A stretch of 36,272 nucleotides of DNA, taken from Candidatus Tepidiaquacellales bacterium OLB5. Its GTDB lineage: Bacteria > Bacteroidota > Ignavibacteria > Tepidaquicellales > OLB5. Under the pieces are notes generated by a model. That model saw nothing but the letters and a program-made list of their open reading frames with translations, was not told where the DNA came from and did no database searches. The translations under genes and the position numbers were made by a program. Below, piece after piece: positions 17,073 to 25,650 of the stretch (within the stretch, counting starts at the first letter, position 1; every line of letters starts with the position of its first letter). Location of the stretch: contig LLZO01000207.1 in assembly GCA_001567545.1 (NCBI GenBank), forward strand, positions 1-36,272, given 5' to 3'.

Positions 17073-18127
17073 AAATATTTCTATTGCCTGTAAGCTGGCT
17101 TTTCAGGATTGCCGTATCAGTCAGAAACTTTTTGTATAGTTCCGGTATTTTTAAAGCTAAGGTACTGACCCCGAAAATCATTTCAGTAGGCAATATTGCT
17201 GCCGGCGGTACGGGGAAAACACCATTTGTGGAACTTCTTACTGAATATCTTTTAAACAAAGGTAAATTTGTGATAATAGTCAGCAAGGGATATAAGAGAG
17301 AATCTGATGATATAAAAGTAGTTGAAACCGGTTTTAAAAATGATAAACATGAGCTGAATACAGAAAATTTAGGGGATGAAGCTTTAATGCTCCTGGAAAA
17401 TCTTTCATCAAAAGGGCTGGAAGGAGGACTGTTGGTTGTTGGTGATAATAAAACCAAAACGGCCAAATTTGCTGCAACTAAATTCAAGCCTGAAGTAATT
17501 ATAATTGATGACGGATTTCAGCACAGGAAATTATTCCGTGACCTGGATATAGTTATCGTTAATCCAAACAGCAGCAAACATCTGATTCCGGCAGGTTACC
17601 TTAGAGAACCATTAAAAAATTTTAAAAGAGCAGATTTAATAGTTGTAAACAATAAGTTTTTAAAGGATCCTGTGAACGAAAACCGAAAGAACAAGCCGCA
17701 GGTAATTTGCAGTTATAAGTTTGATTCATTCAGGAATAATAAAACGGTTATTGGAACCGGAGAAATTAAAAGCGCTGTAGTATTTTGCGGAATCGGAGAA
17801 CCGGGTTCTTTTAAAATGCTAATTGATGAACTTAAAATTAAAACCGATCAATTTTTGGTTTTTCCCGACCATTATAATTATACTAACGAAGACCTGGATA
17901 AGATAATGTTAGCTTTCAAAGATCACCGTTCAAGCCACATTCTTACAACGCAAAAAGATTATGTGAGGCTGTTAAATTCTGAACTGGTTCAGAATGCTAA
18001 AAGTGAAAATACTTACAAGAACCTGTTATTCAACTTTCCACTTTATTTTGCAAAAATAAAAATGCAAATTAACAGCAATGGTGAGTACTTATTCAGCGAA
18101 ATAGATAACTTATTAAAATCTGATTGA
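17069..18127 (+). CDS. lpxK: Tetraacyldisaccharide 4'-kinase
   Basis: LpxK phosphorylates the 4' position of the LpxB product to make lipid IVA. The ATP site is seen as GNIAAGGTGKTPFVE (about residues 41-54), and a second conserved block reads IIDDGFQHRKLFRDLDIVIVN. The C-terminal part has the family's FCGIGEPGSFKMLI and FPDHYNYT segments. The open frame extends upstream to 17000, but ATG 17069 is chosen. It gives the normal N-terminus (a hydrophobic membrane-binding helix), overlaps the lpxB stop by ATGA, and has AAAGGAGG at 17051-17058. Length is 352 residues, usual for the family. Confidence 0.96.
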   Translation: MKIFLLPVSWLFRIAVSVRNFLYSSGIFKAKVLTPKIISVGNIAAGGTGKTPFVELLTEYLLNKGKFVIIVSKGYKRESDDIKVVETGFKNDKHELNTENLGDEALMLLENLSSKGLEGGLLVVGDNKTKTAKFAATKFKPEVIIIDDGFQHRKLFRDLDIVIVNPNSSKHLIPAGYLREPLKNFKRADLIVVNNKFLKDPVNENRKNKPQVICSYKFDSFRNNKTVIGTGEIKSAVVFCGIGEPGSFKMLIDELKIKTDQFLVFPDHYNYTNEDLDKIMLAFKDHRSSHILTTQKDYVRLLNSELVQNAKSENTYKNLLFNFPLYFAKIKMQINSNGEYLFSEIDNLLKSD

Positions 18128-18133
18128 TCTGCG

Positions 18134-18829
18134 ATGGTAAAAGGCGGTAAAATTATAGGTTTAACAAGAAGTAACAGTAAGTTTCATAATTATTCCGGCT
18201 GGCTGGAAGAAAACGATCTGCCTTATATAGTTCTTGACTGGGAAAAGAACAATTTTGATGATATTAAGAAATGTTCATCAATTATTTTAACCGGCGGAGC
18301 GGATATTTTCCCTGAATTTTACAATGACTGGGAAGACGGTAAAAACCGTGATGAATATATACCGGCCAGGGATGGTTTTGAATTTAAGCTTCTGGATCAT
18401 GCATTAAGCAATAATTATCCAGTTCTGGGAATTTGCCGCGGTTTACAGCTGCTGAACTGCAGGCTTAACGGCAGCCTGATAAATGATATTGAAACAGTAA
18501 GGAAAACCAATCACAGAAAAATTTCAGATTCTGAAGACAGGTATCACGGTATAACTGTTAAACCCGGGACACTTCTTCACGAAATCACAGGTGTAGGCGA
18601 AGGCAGCGTAAACAGCTCTCATCACCAGGCAATCGACCGTTTAGGAGAAGGATTGATAGTTTCTGCAAAAGCCGGTGACGGAATTATTGAAGCAGTTGAA
18701 TGGCAGGACAAAGTGAATAAACCATTTCTTATGGCTGTGCAATGGCACCCTGAAAGAATGACGGATAAATCAAGTGTGTTTTCAAAAAATATTTTAAACA
18801 GATTTAGAGAGGAAATGAACAAAAATTAA
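18134..18829 (+). CDS. Class I glutamine amidotransferase-like hydrolase (peptidase C26, PuuD-like)
   Basis: The 231 residues form a class I glutamine amidotransferase fold of the gamma-glutamyl-gamma-aminobutyrate hydrolase group. The nucleophile elbow is GICRG with Cys101, and the His-Glu pair is His205 and Glu207 in VQWHPE. LTGGADIFPEFY and SSHHQAID are further family blocks. Members cleave gamma-glutamyl bonds, for example in the putrescine pathway, but no other polyamine gene is nearby, so the substrate is open. It begins 6 bases after lpxK and ends just before the lipoprotein at 18849, so it lies within the envelope operon. Confidence 0.88.
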   Translation: MVKGGKIIGLTRSNSKFHNYSGWLEENDLPYIVLDWEKNNFDDIKKCSSIILTGGADIFPEFYNDWEDGKNRDEYIPARDGFEFKLLDHALSNNYPVLGICRGLQLLNCRLNGSLINDIETVRKTNHRKISDSEDRYHGITVKPGTLLHEITGVGEGSVNSSHHQAIDRLGEGLIVSAKAGDGIIEAVEWQDKVNKPFLMAVQWHPERMTDKSSVFSKNILNRFREEMNKN

Positions 18830-18848
18830 ACCTTCGATTTCGTCTATA

Positions 18849-19607
18849 TTGTACTTATTCGTTTCTTTTTTTATCGCAGCCTGTTCCGGTTCAGGAGGAA
18901 ATGATGCGGATAAAATTCCTGTAAAAGAAATAAAAGAAAAAGTAAACAGCAATTCTGTTGTCATTGAAACAATGGAAGCATCGGGGAATATTGCATTTGA
19001 TTCCCCTGAGCAGTCCGGCCAGGGATGGATCGAAGTAAGGATTAAAAAGCCTGATTCTGTTTTTGTAAAAATAGACGGTCCTTTCGGAATTTCCATAGCG
19101 CAGGCACTTATAACACGAACAGATTTTATTTATTATAATGTACAGGAAAATAAGGCTATCACCGGGCCAACCACCGATATAAATATAGGTGCAGTACTGA
19201 GAATTAAAGTGACATTTGATGAGCTTTTAAGCGGGTTCAGCGGCGGTTTTTTGCTTAATAATGAACCGAATGATTCAAATTATGCTGAAAGTGAAAATGG
19301 ATTTTACACAATTTCCACCCCCGAAGGCAGCGGTTCAATGAAATATTTTATAGACCCGGTATTATATACAGTATACAGGTATAATAAGCTTGATAAAAAC
19401 AAAAAAACAATTGTTGAGGTAAATTATAATAATTATTTTGAAGAGCTTGCATCCGGAAAAAGATTTTATTTTCCGGCAAATATCAGGATAAACAACCCGG
19501 AGAAGAAGCAGTCGGTATGGGTAGATTACCTGAATAAAAATTTCAATAAAACTGATCTTAAATTTACTGTAAAGATCCCGAAATCTGCTAAAATAATCAA
19601 TTGGTAA
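18849..19607 (+). CDS. DUF4292-like (LolB/LolA-fold type) lipoprotein
   Basis: The 252-residue product begins with a hydrophobic signal ending in a lipobox (FIAAC, Cys12), so it should be a lipoprotein. The body has alternating beta strands, including ASGNIAFDSPEQSGQGWIEVRIKKPDSVFVKIDGPFGISIAQALI and FLLNNEPND, and a strand-rich C-terminus. This resembles DUF4292 proteins of Bacteroidota, which have a LolA/LolB-like half-barrel; this is a family-pattern judgement. The start is uncertain. TTG 18849 gives a short signal with no basic residue. ATT 18825, the furthest useful in-frame codon before a stop at 18816, would add a lysine. Its position after lpxB-lpxK and before an EnvC-like gene fits outer-membrane or lipoprotein handling. 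Confidence 0.7.
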   Translation: MYLFVSFFIAACSGSGGNDADKIPVKEIKEKVNSNSVVIETMEASGNIAFDSPEQSGQGWIEVRIKKPDSVFVKIDGPFGISIAQALITRTDFIYYNVQENKAITGPTTDINIGAVLRIKVTFDELLSGFSGGFLLNNEPNDSNYAESENGFYTISTPEGSGSMKYFIDPVLYTVYRYNKLDKNKKTIVEVNYNNYFEELASGKRFYFPANIRINNPEKKQSVWVDYLNKNFNKTDLKFTVKIPKSAKIINW

Positions 19608-19627
19608 AACCTGTGAGCTAATTTTTA

Positions 19628-20800
19628 ATGACTGAAAAATTATTAAGATATTTTTGTGCATTTTTCATCCTGATATTAATCAGTGGTGCAGCATTTGAGG
19701 AAATTTTACAGGATAAAAGGAAACAGGCTGAATATATTGAAAAGAACATTAATGAAAGCAGGAACAGTATTTCAAAAATTACATCAAGAACTGCTTTTAT
19801 CAGCCAGCAGATTGACAGTGTGGAATCAGCTGTAAATTCGCTGAATACTTTTCTTAAAAATTATGAAAATGAATCCTATATGACCCCTGACCAGATTGCA
19901 ATAGAAACTAATATGATAATTTATTTAGCCGAGGAAGTAGACAGAATACAGGGAAGCTTCAGGAATAAAGTAATAAATTTGTACAAACACGGGAAAAATT
20001 ACGAGCTGGAGCTTCTGTTGAGCTCTAAAACACCCAATGAATACCTGCGAAGAAACCAGTATCTTCAGAAGTTTTCACAGAACAGGAAAAAAGAGCTGCG
20101 TGACCTTAAAGCGAAAAAATTCATACTGGAAGAAAAGAAAAAAATGCTGTCGCTTTCAACTTCATCACAAAGATTTTACGTTGAATCCAAGCGCAAAGAT
20201 AAGGCAGTTCTTGAAGGAAGACTGAATGAACTGAAGAAACAGAAAAGTGATTCTGAAAGCGAATCAAGTATTTATGCCGGTAAAATTACCAGGTACGAAA
20301 ACCAGCTAAAGAGTGTAAATAACTTTATAAATAATTTTCAGGCTAATAAAGAAAGTTTCAAAGAAAGCAAGAATAACAGGATCAACTATGAATCTGCCGA
20401 TCTGAACCTTGTAAAAGGTAATCTTAACCTTCCGGTTGATCTTGGTTTAATTTCTACCAACTGGGGTAATATTTCCGATAATAAGACCCTGGCTATTTCT
20501 ATGAATAACGGTATTGATTTTTCTATTGCCCGCGGTTCGAAGGTTTTTGCTGTAGCTTCAGGCGTTGTAACTTTGACCGGTGAAACGCCGTTTTACGGCA
20601 AAGTAATTATTATAACTCATGAAAACGGATTCAAAACCGTTTACAGCTCATTAAGTGAAGTTAATGTGAACATCGGTGATAATATCAGGCTTAACCAGGT
20701 GATAGCAAAAACCGGTGAAACTCTGGAGGGCCAGTCAATGCATTTTGAGCTGTGGCAGGGCTCAGTTGCGGTGAATCCACGGGAGTGGCTTAGATTTTAA
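19628..20800 (+). CDS. EnvC-like murein hydrolase activator (coiled coil plus degenerate LytM/M23 domain)
   Basis: This 390-residue envelope protein has an N-terminal hydrophobic signal, then a long coiled coil (about residues 25-245, rich in Lys/Glu/Gln) and a C-terminal LytM (M23) domain from about residue 265. Active M23 enzymes need HxxxD, a YxHL-type His and HxH. Here the corresponding residues read NNGID (Asn293, Asp297), YSSL (Ser341) and SMH (Ser370, His372), so three of the usual histidines are missing. That matches EnvC/NlpD-type proteins, which do not cut peptidoglycan but activate N-acetylmuramoyl-L-alanine amidases during cell separation. No amidase gene is in the window. It is the last gene of the lpx-containing cluster; the ATP synthase promoter follows. 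Confidence 0.88.
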   Translation: MTEKLLRYFCAFFILILISGAAFEEILQDKRKQAEYIEKNINESRNSISKITSRTAFISQQIDSVESAVNSLNTFLKNYENESYMTPDQIAIETNMIIYLAEEVDRIQGSFRNKVINLYKHGKNYELELLLSSKTPNEYLRRNQYLQKFSQNRKKELRDLKAKKFILEEKKKMLSLSTSSQRFYVESKRKDKAVLEGRLNELKKQKSDSESESSIYAGKITRYENQLKSVNNFINNFQANKESFKESKNNRINYESADLNLVKGNLNLPVDLGLISTNWGNISDNKTLAISMNNGIDFSIARGSKVFAVASGVVTLTGETPFYGKVIIITHENGFKTVYSSLSEVNVNIGDNIRLNQVIAKTGETLEGQSMHFELWQGSVAVNPREWLRF

Positions 20801-20870
20801 TAATTTTTTTTACAATACTGCTCTTAGGCAGTTTTAACATATTTCTCCCCTTTTCCTCCAATTTCCTAAA

Positions 20871-20901
20871 TTGATTTTGGATTAATTTTTTGTTATTTTT
20901 G
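20871..20901 (+). promoter_or_regulatory. Promoter of the ATP synthase operon
   Basis: TTG at 20871-20873 and TATTTTTG at 20894-20901 are 20 bases apart, matching the Bacteroidota arrangement of a -33 TTG and a -7 TAnnTTTG. Transcription would start near 20906-20908, about 20 bases before the first gene. This is the best two-part promoter match in the window. Confidence 0.6.
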
Positions 20902-20928
20902 TAAATTCACTTAAAAATTTGGCAAAAA

Positions 20929-21231
20929 ATGGCGGAAAATAACAGCATTTTCAACAAAAAAAATGCTGAAAATCCTTCAGAATTGCAAAAAGTTGCCAAA
21001 TCATATCGTTCAGGTTGGCAATATGCCGAATACGCTTTTCAATATGGTGTTTCAATTGTTCTTTGTACTTTAGCCGGCTATTGGCTGGATAATTGGCTTA
21101 ATACGGGCAATATTTTATTAATAGTAGGGGTGCTTTTCGGTTCAGTCGGCGGATTTATAAACCTGATCCGTGCGGTAAATTATAAAACAAAACAGGAACT
21201 GAAGGAAAAGCAGGAATCAAAAAAGCAGTAA
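20929..21231 (+). CDS. atpZ: AtpZ/AtpI-type ATP synthase-associated membrane protein
   Basis: A 100-residue protein with a polar N-terminus and two membrane helices (YAFQYGVSIVLCTLAGYWLDNWL and ILLIVGVLFGSVGGFINLIRAV). The pattern GYWLDxxL…GxxxGxxGGFxxL is that of the AtpZ (F0F1-ATPase gca1/AtpI-related) family, which heads many ATP synthase operons and has been linked to assembly or Mg2+/Ca2+ transport. It is the first gene after the promoter. Its stop overlaps the next start (TAATG), indicating coupling. Confidence 0.85.
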   Translation: MAENNSIFNKKNAENPSELQKVAKSYRSGWQYAEYAFQYGVSIVLCTLAGYWLDNWLNTGNILLIVGVLFGSVGGFINLIRAVNYKTKQELKEKQESKKQ

Positions 21232-21656
21232 TGGACAGCAAATTTAAAGACAGTACATTTTTTAAATATTTAGCATATTCCAGTCTGCTTGTTATAGTTT
21301 TAGCTTCGTACCCAGTTTACAAATATTTCAGCACTGTTCAGATAAATTCGATAATTGCCGGATATTTTATCAGCCTGCTGAATGCATTTATTGGTTTTAA
21401 GCTTAACACTATGGCTTTCAGCCGCTCTACAAAAAGCTTTATGGTGCTGGTGTTCGGCGGAATGGGAATAAGACTGATAATAGTTATACTGCTGCTGGTT
21501 TTACTTATCTACTTTACCAGCCTGGATTCATTAAGCCTTGTTGGTTCGGTTTTTTTCTTTTATACATTATTCATTTCTATTGAAATATATTTCCTGCACA
21601 GAAAACAGCTGCAGGCTAAAAATCATAAAACAGATCCCGTTTTAACGGAAAAATAA
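21231..21656 (+). CDS. Small four-helix membrane protein of the ATP synthase operon (AtpI-like position)
   Basis: This 141-residue protein has four predicted membrane helices (from about residues 12, 38, 68 and 100) and a polar, lysine-containing tail. No strong motif is seen. By size, topology and position between atpZ and atpB it corresponds to the subunit I-like protein (AtpI/AtpR group) found in such operons, which helps c-ring assembly in some bacteria. This is inferred from context more than sequence. It overlaps atpZ by one base and ends 26 bases before atpB. Confidence 0.65.
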   Translation: MDSKFKDSTFFKYLAYSSLLVIVLASYPVYKYFSTVQINSIIAGYFISLLNAFIGFKLNTMAFSRSTKSFMVLVFGGMGIRLIIVILLLVLLIYFTSLDSLSLVGSVFFFYTLFISIEIYFLHRKQLQAKNHKTDPVLTEK

Positions 21657-21682
21657 ACTAAGTTCATCACGAATATATAATA

Positions 21683-22510
21683 ATGCAATTACTCACTGCT
21701 TTTTTAACAGTTCAGGAAAAGATAGACACTCTGCAGCAGACTGCGCATGAAGATGATAACTGGATCATGCACCATATTTCCGATAAACCCGTACTCACAA
21801 TACCACCGGTCCATATCGGGGGCTTCACTCTGGACCTTTCAATTTCTATGAAGATCCTGATGCTAATGATAGCAGCAGTATTAATGATTATTTTATTTAC
21901 ATATGCTGCAGCATCCAATTTAAAAAGAAAACACCCTAAAGGTTTCGGTAATTTCCTGGAAATGATGATGGTTTTTGTCCGCGATGACGTGGTCAAACCT
22001 TCTATGGGGCACGGAGCAGATAAATACCTGCCGTTTTTCTTTACGCTCTTCTTTTTTATTTTATTCGTAAATATAATAAGTCTTGTTCCCGGAATGTCAA
22101 CCGGTACAAGCAGTATAAGTGTAACAGCAGGTCTGGCTTTGATTACCTTTTTCATGACACAGGTACACGGGATTAAACATAATGGTTTCATTGGGTATTT
22201 TAAAGGACTTATCCCTCCCGGTGTTCCGGTTTTTGTTTTGCCTATAATGATAATTATCGAGTTCCTCGGTCTGTTAACAAAACCGTTTGCATTGGCAATT
22301 CGTCTTTTTGCCAACATGACAGCCGGTCATATAGTTATATATGCACTTATTGGTCTGATATTCATGCTTGGATACGCAGTAATTCCTGTATCAATAGCAT
22401 TTTCACTGTTTATTTATGTACTGGAAATTCTGGTTGCGGTATTACAGGCATATATATTCACAATGCTTTCAGCATTGTTCATAGGAATGGCTATACACCA
22501 GGATCATTAA
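21683..22510 (+). CDS. atpB: ATP synthase F0 subunit a
   Basis: Subunit a forms the proton half-channels next to the c-ring in the inner membrane. The essential arginine is Arg207 in LAIRLFANMTAGHIV, the most conserved block of the family, followed by the last helices (VAVLQAYIFTMLSALFIGMAI). PFFFTLFFFILFVNIISLVPG marks the central helices. The 275 residues include an N-terminal periplasmic-side stretch (about 45 residues with DDNWIMHHISD), as is common in Bacteroidota and Chlorobiota. It starts with ATG, 26 bases after the preceding gene. Confidence 0.97.
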   Translation: MQLLTAFLTVQEKIDTLQQTAHEDDNWIMHHISDKPVLTIPPVHIGGFTLDLSISMKILMLMIAAVLMIILFTYAAASNLKRKHPKGFGNFLEMMMVFVRDDVVKPSMGHGADKYLPFFFTLFFFILFVNIISLVPGMSTGTSSISVTAGLALITFFMTQVHGIKHNGFIGYFKGLIPPGVPVFVLPIMIIIEFLGLLTKPFALAIRLFANMTAGHIVIYALIGLIFMLGYAVIPVSIAFSLFIYVLEILVAVLQAYIFTMLSALFIGMAIHQDH

Positions 22511-22550
22511 AATTGAAATAACGTCAGATTTTTATAATAAACAATAATAA

Positions 22551-22811
<261 letters not shown>

Positions 22812-22813
22812 TT

Positions 22814-22872
22814 GGATATAATTGGTTAACTGCATTCTGGAAACAGGGTGCAGTTAACATCGGTTTATATCC
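22814..22872 (+). promoter_or_regulatory. Large intergenic hairpin between atpE and atpF
   Basis: Two nested perfect stems form an interrupted hairpin immediately after the atpE stop. GGATATAA (22814-22821) pairs with TTATATCC (22865-22872), and GTTAACTGCA (22825-22834) pairs with TGCAGTTAAC (22849-22858), around a 14-base loop with a possible small inner CTG/CAG stem. No T run follows, so it is more likely an RNA-stabilising or processing element than a full terminator. It would protect the 3' end of the upstream message containing atpE. Confidence 0.7.
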
Positions 22873-22914
22873 CCAAAAGTATTACCAATAAACCATTTTT
22901 ATTAAAGGATAAAT

Positions 22915-23481
22915 ATGTCTTTAGCTTATATATTTTTAAAGTTTCACAGCATACTGCTGTTCATTTCAAGTGCCCCGAATGAAAAGAAGGATACACTTCT
23001 TTCAGTTGAACCGGGCCTGCTTATCTGGACAATTATAGTTTTTGTGATACTTCTTTTAATATTAAAGAAGTATGCATGGGGTCCGCTTCTTAAATCATTA
23101 AATGACAGGGAACAGGGTATTAAGGATTCTGTAGAAAAAGCTGAATATTTAAAGCAGGAAGCTGAAAAGATCCTGACACAGAACAAAGCCCTGCTTGCCA
23201 AAGCTGATGAGGATGCAAGAAAAGTAATTGCTGAAGGAAAAGAGCTGGCAGAAAAACTGCGCAATGATCTTATCAGCAAAACCAATGATGATACAGCCAG
23301 GATGATAAACCAGGCAAAAAGCGAGATCGAAAGAGAAAAAGTCGCTGCTATGAATTCTTTAAAAGATGAAATAGCAAACCTGGCGGTACAGGCTGCCGGA
23401 AAGATCATAGATGAGAACCTTGATGCAGCAAAGCAGAAAAAAATTATAGATAACTTCATCGGTAAAATACCGCAAAATTAA
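22915..23481 (+). CDS. atpF: ATP synthase F0 subunit b
   Basis: Subunit b is the peripheral stalk that links subunit a to F1. The 188-residue protein has a short N-terminal hydrophobic stretch, then the true anchor (PGLLIWTIIVFVILLLILKKYAWGPLLKSL, residues about 32-61) and a long charged helix with the right-handed coiled-coil look of the family. It has the usual DREQGIKDS turn after the membrane. The first 28 residues (a second hydrophobic segment) are an extension relative to many homologues. The chosen ATG has AAAGGA upstream; a later start near the anchor cannot be excluded. Confidence 0.94.
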   Translation: MSLAYIFLKFHSILLFISSAPNEKKDTLLSVEPGLLIWTIIVFVILLLILKKYAWGPLLKSLNDREQGIKDSVEKAEYLKQEAEKILTQNKALLAKADEDARKVIAEGKELAEKLRNDLISKTNDDTARMINQAKSEIEREKVAAMNSLKDEIANLAVQAAGKIIDENLDAAKQKKIIDNFIGKIPQN

Positions 23482-23505
23482 TCAGGGCGGAACGATTATT
23501 TTAAT

Positions 23506-24057
23506 ATGACCAACAGAAAAGTAGCAAGAAAATATAATTTAGCGCTTTATTTTACTGCTGAAGAAACCAAGTCAACCAACAGGGTTAAACAGGATCTTGA
23601 AGATATCAAAAGGTCTATTGCAAATTCAAAAGAACTTTCAAATTTTATTTTAACACCTGTAATTTCAGCTGAAAAGAAAACAAATGTTTTCCAAGCAATG
23701 TTTTCAGGTAAAGTAGATAAACTTACTTTAAAATTCCTGGAATATCTTTGTGAAAAAAACAGGATTAACCTGTTGTATGATATTGCCGATGACTTCCAGA
23801 TGCTTGTAAACGAAAAACAGGGTATTGTTCTTGCAAAAGTTAAGACAGCGGTAGATATTACTGATTCAGAAAAAAAAGCATTGGTCGATAAGCTTAAATT
23901 ATATACAGGAAAAGAAATAAAAGCAACATTTACAGTAGACCCGGCTATTAAAGGCGGATTTATTGCAAGTGTTGATGACAAAATAATTGATGCCAGCATA
24001 ATCAGGCAGCTCGAGCTTCTTAAAGAACGTTTTTCCATGGGAAGCTTCAATAATTAA
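23506..24057 (+). CDS. atpH: ATP synthase F1 subunit delta
   Basis: Delta joins the top of the alpha/beta hexamer to the b stalk. The 183 residues show the two-part delta/OSCP layout. There is an N-terminal helical domain (RKVARKYNLALYFTAEET to EFLCEKNR-type block KFLEYLCEKNRINLLYDIADDF), then the C-terminal beta domain with KLKLYTGKEIKATFTVDPAIKGGFIASVDDKIIDASIIRQLELLKERF. That last block is the most conserved in the family. ATG start, 24 bases after atpF; atpA follows 48 bases on. Confidence 0.93.
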   Translation: MTNRKVARKYNLALYFTAEETKSTNRVKQDLEDIKRSIANSKELSNFILTPVISAEKKTNVFQAMFSGKVDKLTLKFLEYLCEKNRINLLYDIADDFQMLVNEKQGIVLAKVKTAVDITDSEKKALVDKLKLYTGKEIKATFTVDPAIKGGFIASVDDKIIDASIIRQLELLKERFSMGSFNN

Positions 24058-24105
24058 TTTACTCAATTAACAAAGAAATTAAAATTAATATAAATATATC
24101 ATAAG

Positions 24106-25626
24106 ATGGCTGAAGTAAAACCGGATGAAGTATCTGCGATACTTCGTAAACAATTATCAGGATTTGAAAAAGAAATAGATGTATACGAGGTTGGTACCGT
24201 TGTGCAGATAGGCGACGGTGTTGCCCGAGTTTACGGTTTAACCAAATGTATGGCAAGTGAGCTTATCGAATTCCCTCATGGTGTGTTCGGTATGGCATTG
24301 AACCTTGAAGAAGATAATGTTGGATGTATCCTTTTTGGTAATTATACACTTGTTAAAGAAGGCGATGAAGTAAGAAGGACCGGCAGGGTTGCTTCCATGC
24401 CCGTTGGCGAAGCAATGATCGGTAGGGTTATTAATCCCTTAGGACAGCCTGTTGACGGTAAAGGCCCTATAACAACCGATAAATTTTCACCGATTGAAAG
24501 GAAAGCTTTAGGCGTTATCGCAAGACAGCCGGTTAAAGAACCTCTGCAGACAGGTATTAAAGCTATTGACTCTATGATCCCGATCGGAAGAGGACAAAGA
24601 GAGCTTATTATCGGCGACAGGCAGACCGGAAAAACCGCTGTTGCGGTTGATACTATTATCAATCAGAAAGGCAAAGGGGTTTTCTGTATATATGTTGCTA
24701 TCGGGCAAAAACAATCTACAGTAGCTCAGGTAGTTGCCAAGCTGCAGGAAGCAGGCGCAATGGAATTTACAACAGTAATAACCGCAGCAGCATCAGATCC
24801 TGCACCAATGCAGTTTTTAGCTCCGTATTCAGGTGCAACACTTGGCGAGTTCTTCAGGGATTCAGGCAGGCACGCATTATGTATCTATGATGACTTATCA
24901 AAACAGGCTGCTGCATACCGTGAAGTATCACTTCTTTTAAGAAGGCCGCCGGGACGTGAAGCATATCCCGGTGATGTATTTTATCTGCACTCAAGGCTTC
25001 TGGAAAGAGCATCAAAGCTTTCTGATGAACTTGGCGGCGGAAGCTTAACAGCATTGCCGATTATTGAAACGCAAGCTGGCGACGTATCAGCATATATCCC
25101 CACAAACGTTATTTCAATTACTGATGGCCAGATTTATCTTGAGCCGAACCTGTTCAATTCAGGTGTACGTCCCGCTATTAACGTAGGTATATCAGTTTCG
25201 CGTGTGGGAAGCTCTGCGCAGATAAAAGCTATGAAAAAAGTTGCAGGTTCATTAAGGCTTGACCTTGCCCAGTACCGCGCATTGGAAGCATTTACAAAAT
25301 TCGGTTCAGATCTTGATAAAGCAACACTTCAGCAGTTAACAAGAGGTGCAAGACTTGTTGAAATTTTAAAACAGGGCCAGTATTCACCTTATCCGGTTGA
25401 AAAACAGGTTGTAATTATTTTTGCCGGTACTAACGGTTATCTTGATGAGCTGCCGCTTTCTGAAGTTAAAAGATACGAGAGAGAATTCCTTGAAATGATG
25501 GACTTAAAACATAAGGATATACTTGATTCTATATCATCAACAGGCGACCTGAACAGTGATACTACTGCAAAATTAAAACAGGTACTCGAAGATTTTACAA
25601 ATAACTTCAAAGTATCCGTAAAATAA
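24106..25626 (+). CDS. atpA: ATP synthase F1 subunit alpha
   Basis: Alpha forms the non-catalytic nucleotide sites of F1. All hallmarks are in place over 506 residues: [10 protein letters not shown] near the N-terminus, Walker [10 protein letters not shown] (170-178), the [12 protein letters not shown]alker B region, the arginine-finger block with [37 protein letters not shown], and the helical C-terminal domain. The partner beta subunit is not encoded in this operon. The start ATG gives the standard N-terminus ([13 protein letters not shown]). Confidence 0.98.
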   Translation: MAEVKPDEVSAILRKQLSGFEKEIDVYEVGTVVQIGDGVARVYGLTKCMASELIEFPHGVFGMALNLEEDNVGCILFGNYTLVKEGDEVRRTGRVASMPVGEAMIGRVINPLGQPVDGKGPITTDKFSPIERKALGVIARQPVKEPLQTGIKAIDSMIPIGRGQRELIIGDRQTGKTAVAVDTIINQKGKGVFCIYVAIGQKQSTVAQVVAKLQEAGAMEFTTVITAAASDPAPMQFLAPYSGATLGEFFRDSGRHALCIYDDLSKQAAAYREVSLLLRRPPGREAYPGDVFYLHSRLLERASKLSDELGGGSLTALPIIETQAGDVSAYIPTNVISITDGQIYLEPNLFNSGVRPAINVGISVSRVGSSAQIKAMKKVAGSLRLDLAQYRALEAFTKFGSDLDKATLQQLTRGARLVEILKQGQYSPYPVEKQVVIIFAGTNGYLDELPLSEVKRYEREFLEMMDLKHKDILDSISSTGDLNSDTTAKLKQVLEDFTNNFKVSVK

Positions 25627-25650
25627 AATTTATTGCACTATTAATTATAA

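Noticed and set aside
18811..18830. Possible single-base error in the A5 run joining the C26 hydrolase and the lipoprotein frames
   Set aside because: Losing one A would give the lipoprotein a better signal peptide but would fuse the two proteins; the present stop gives a normal-length hydrolase.
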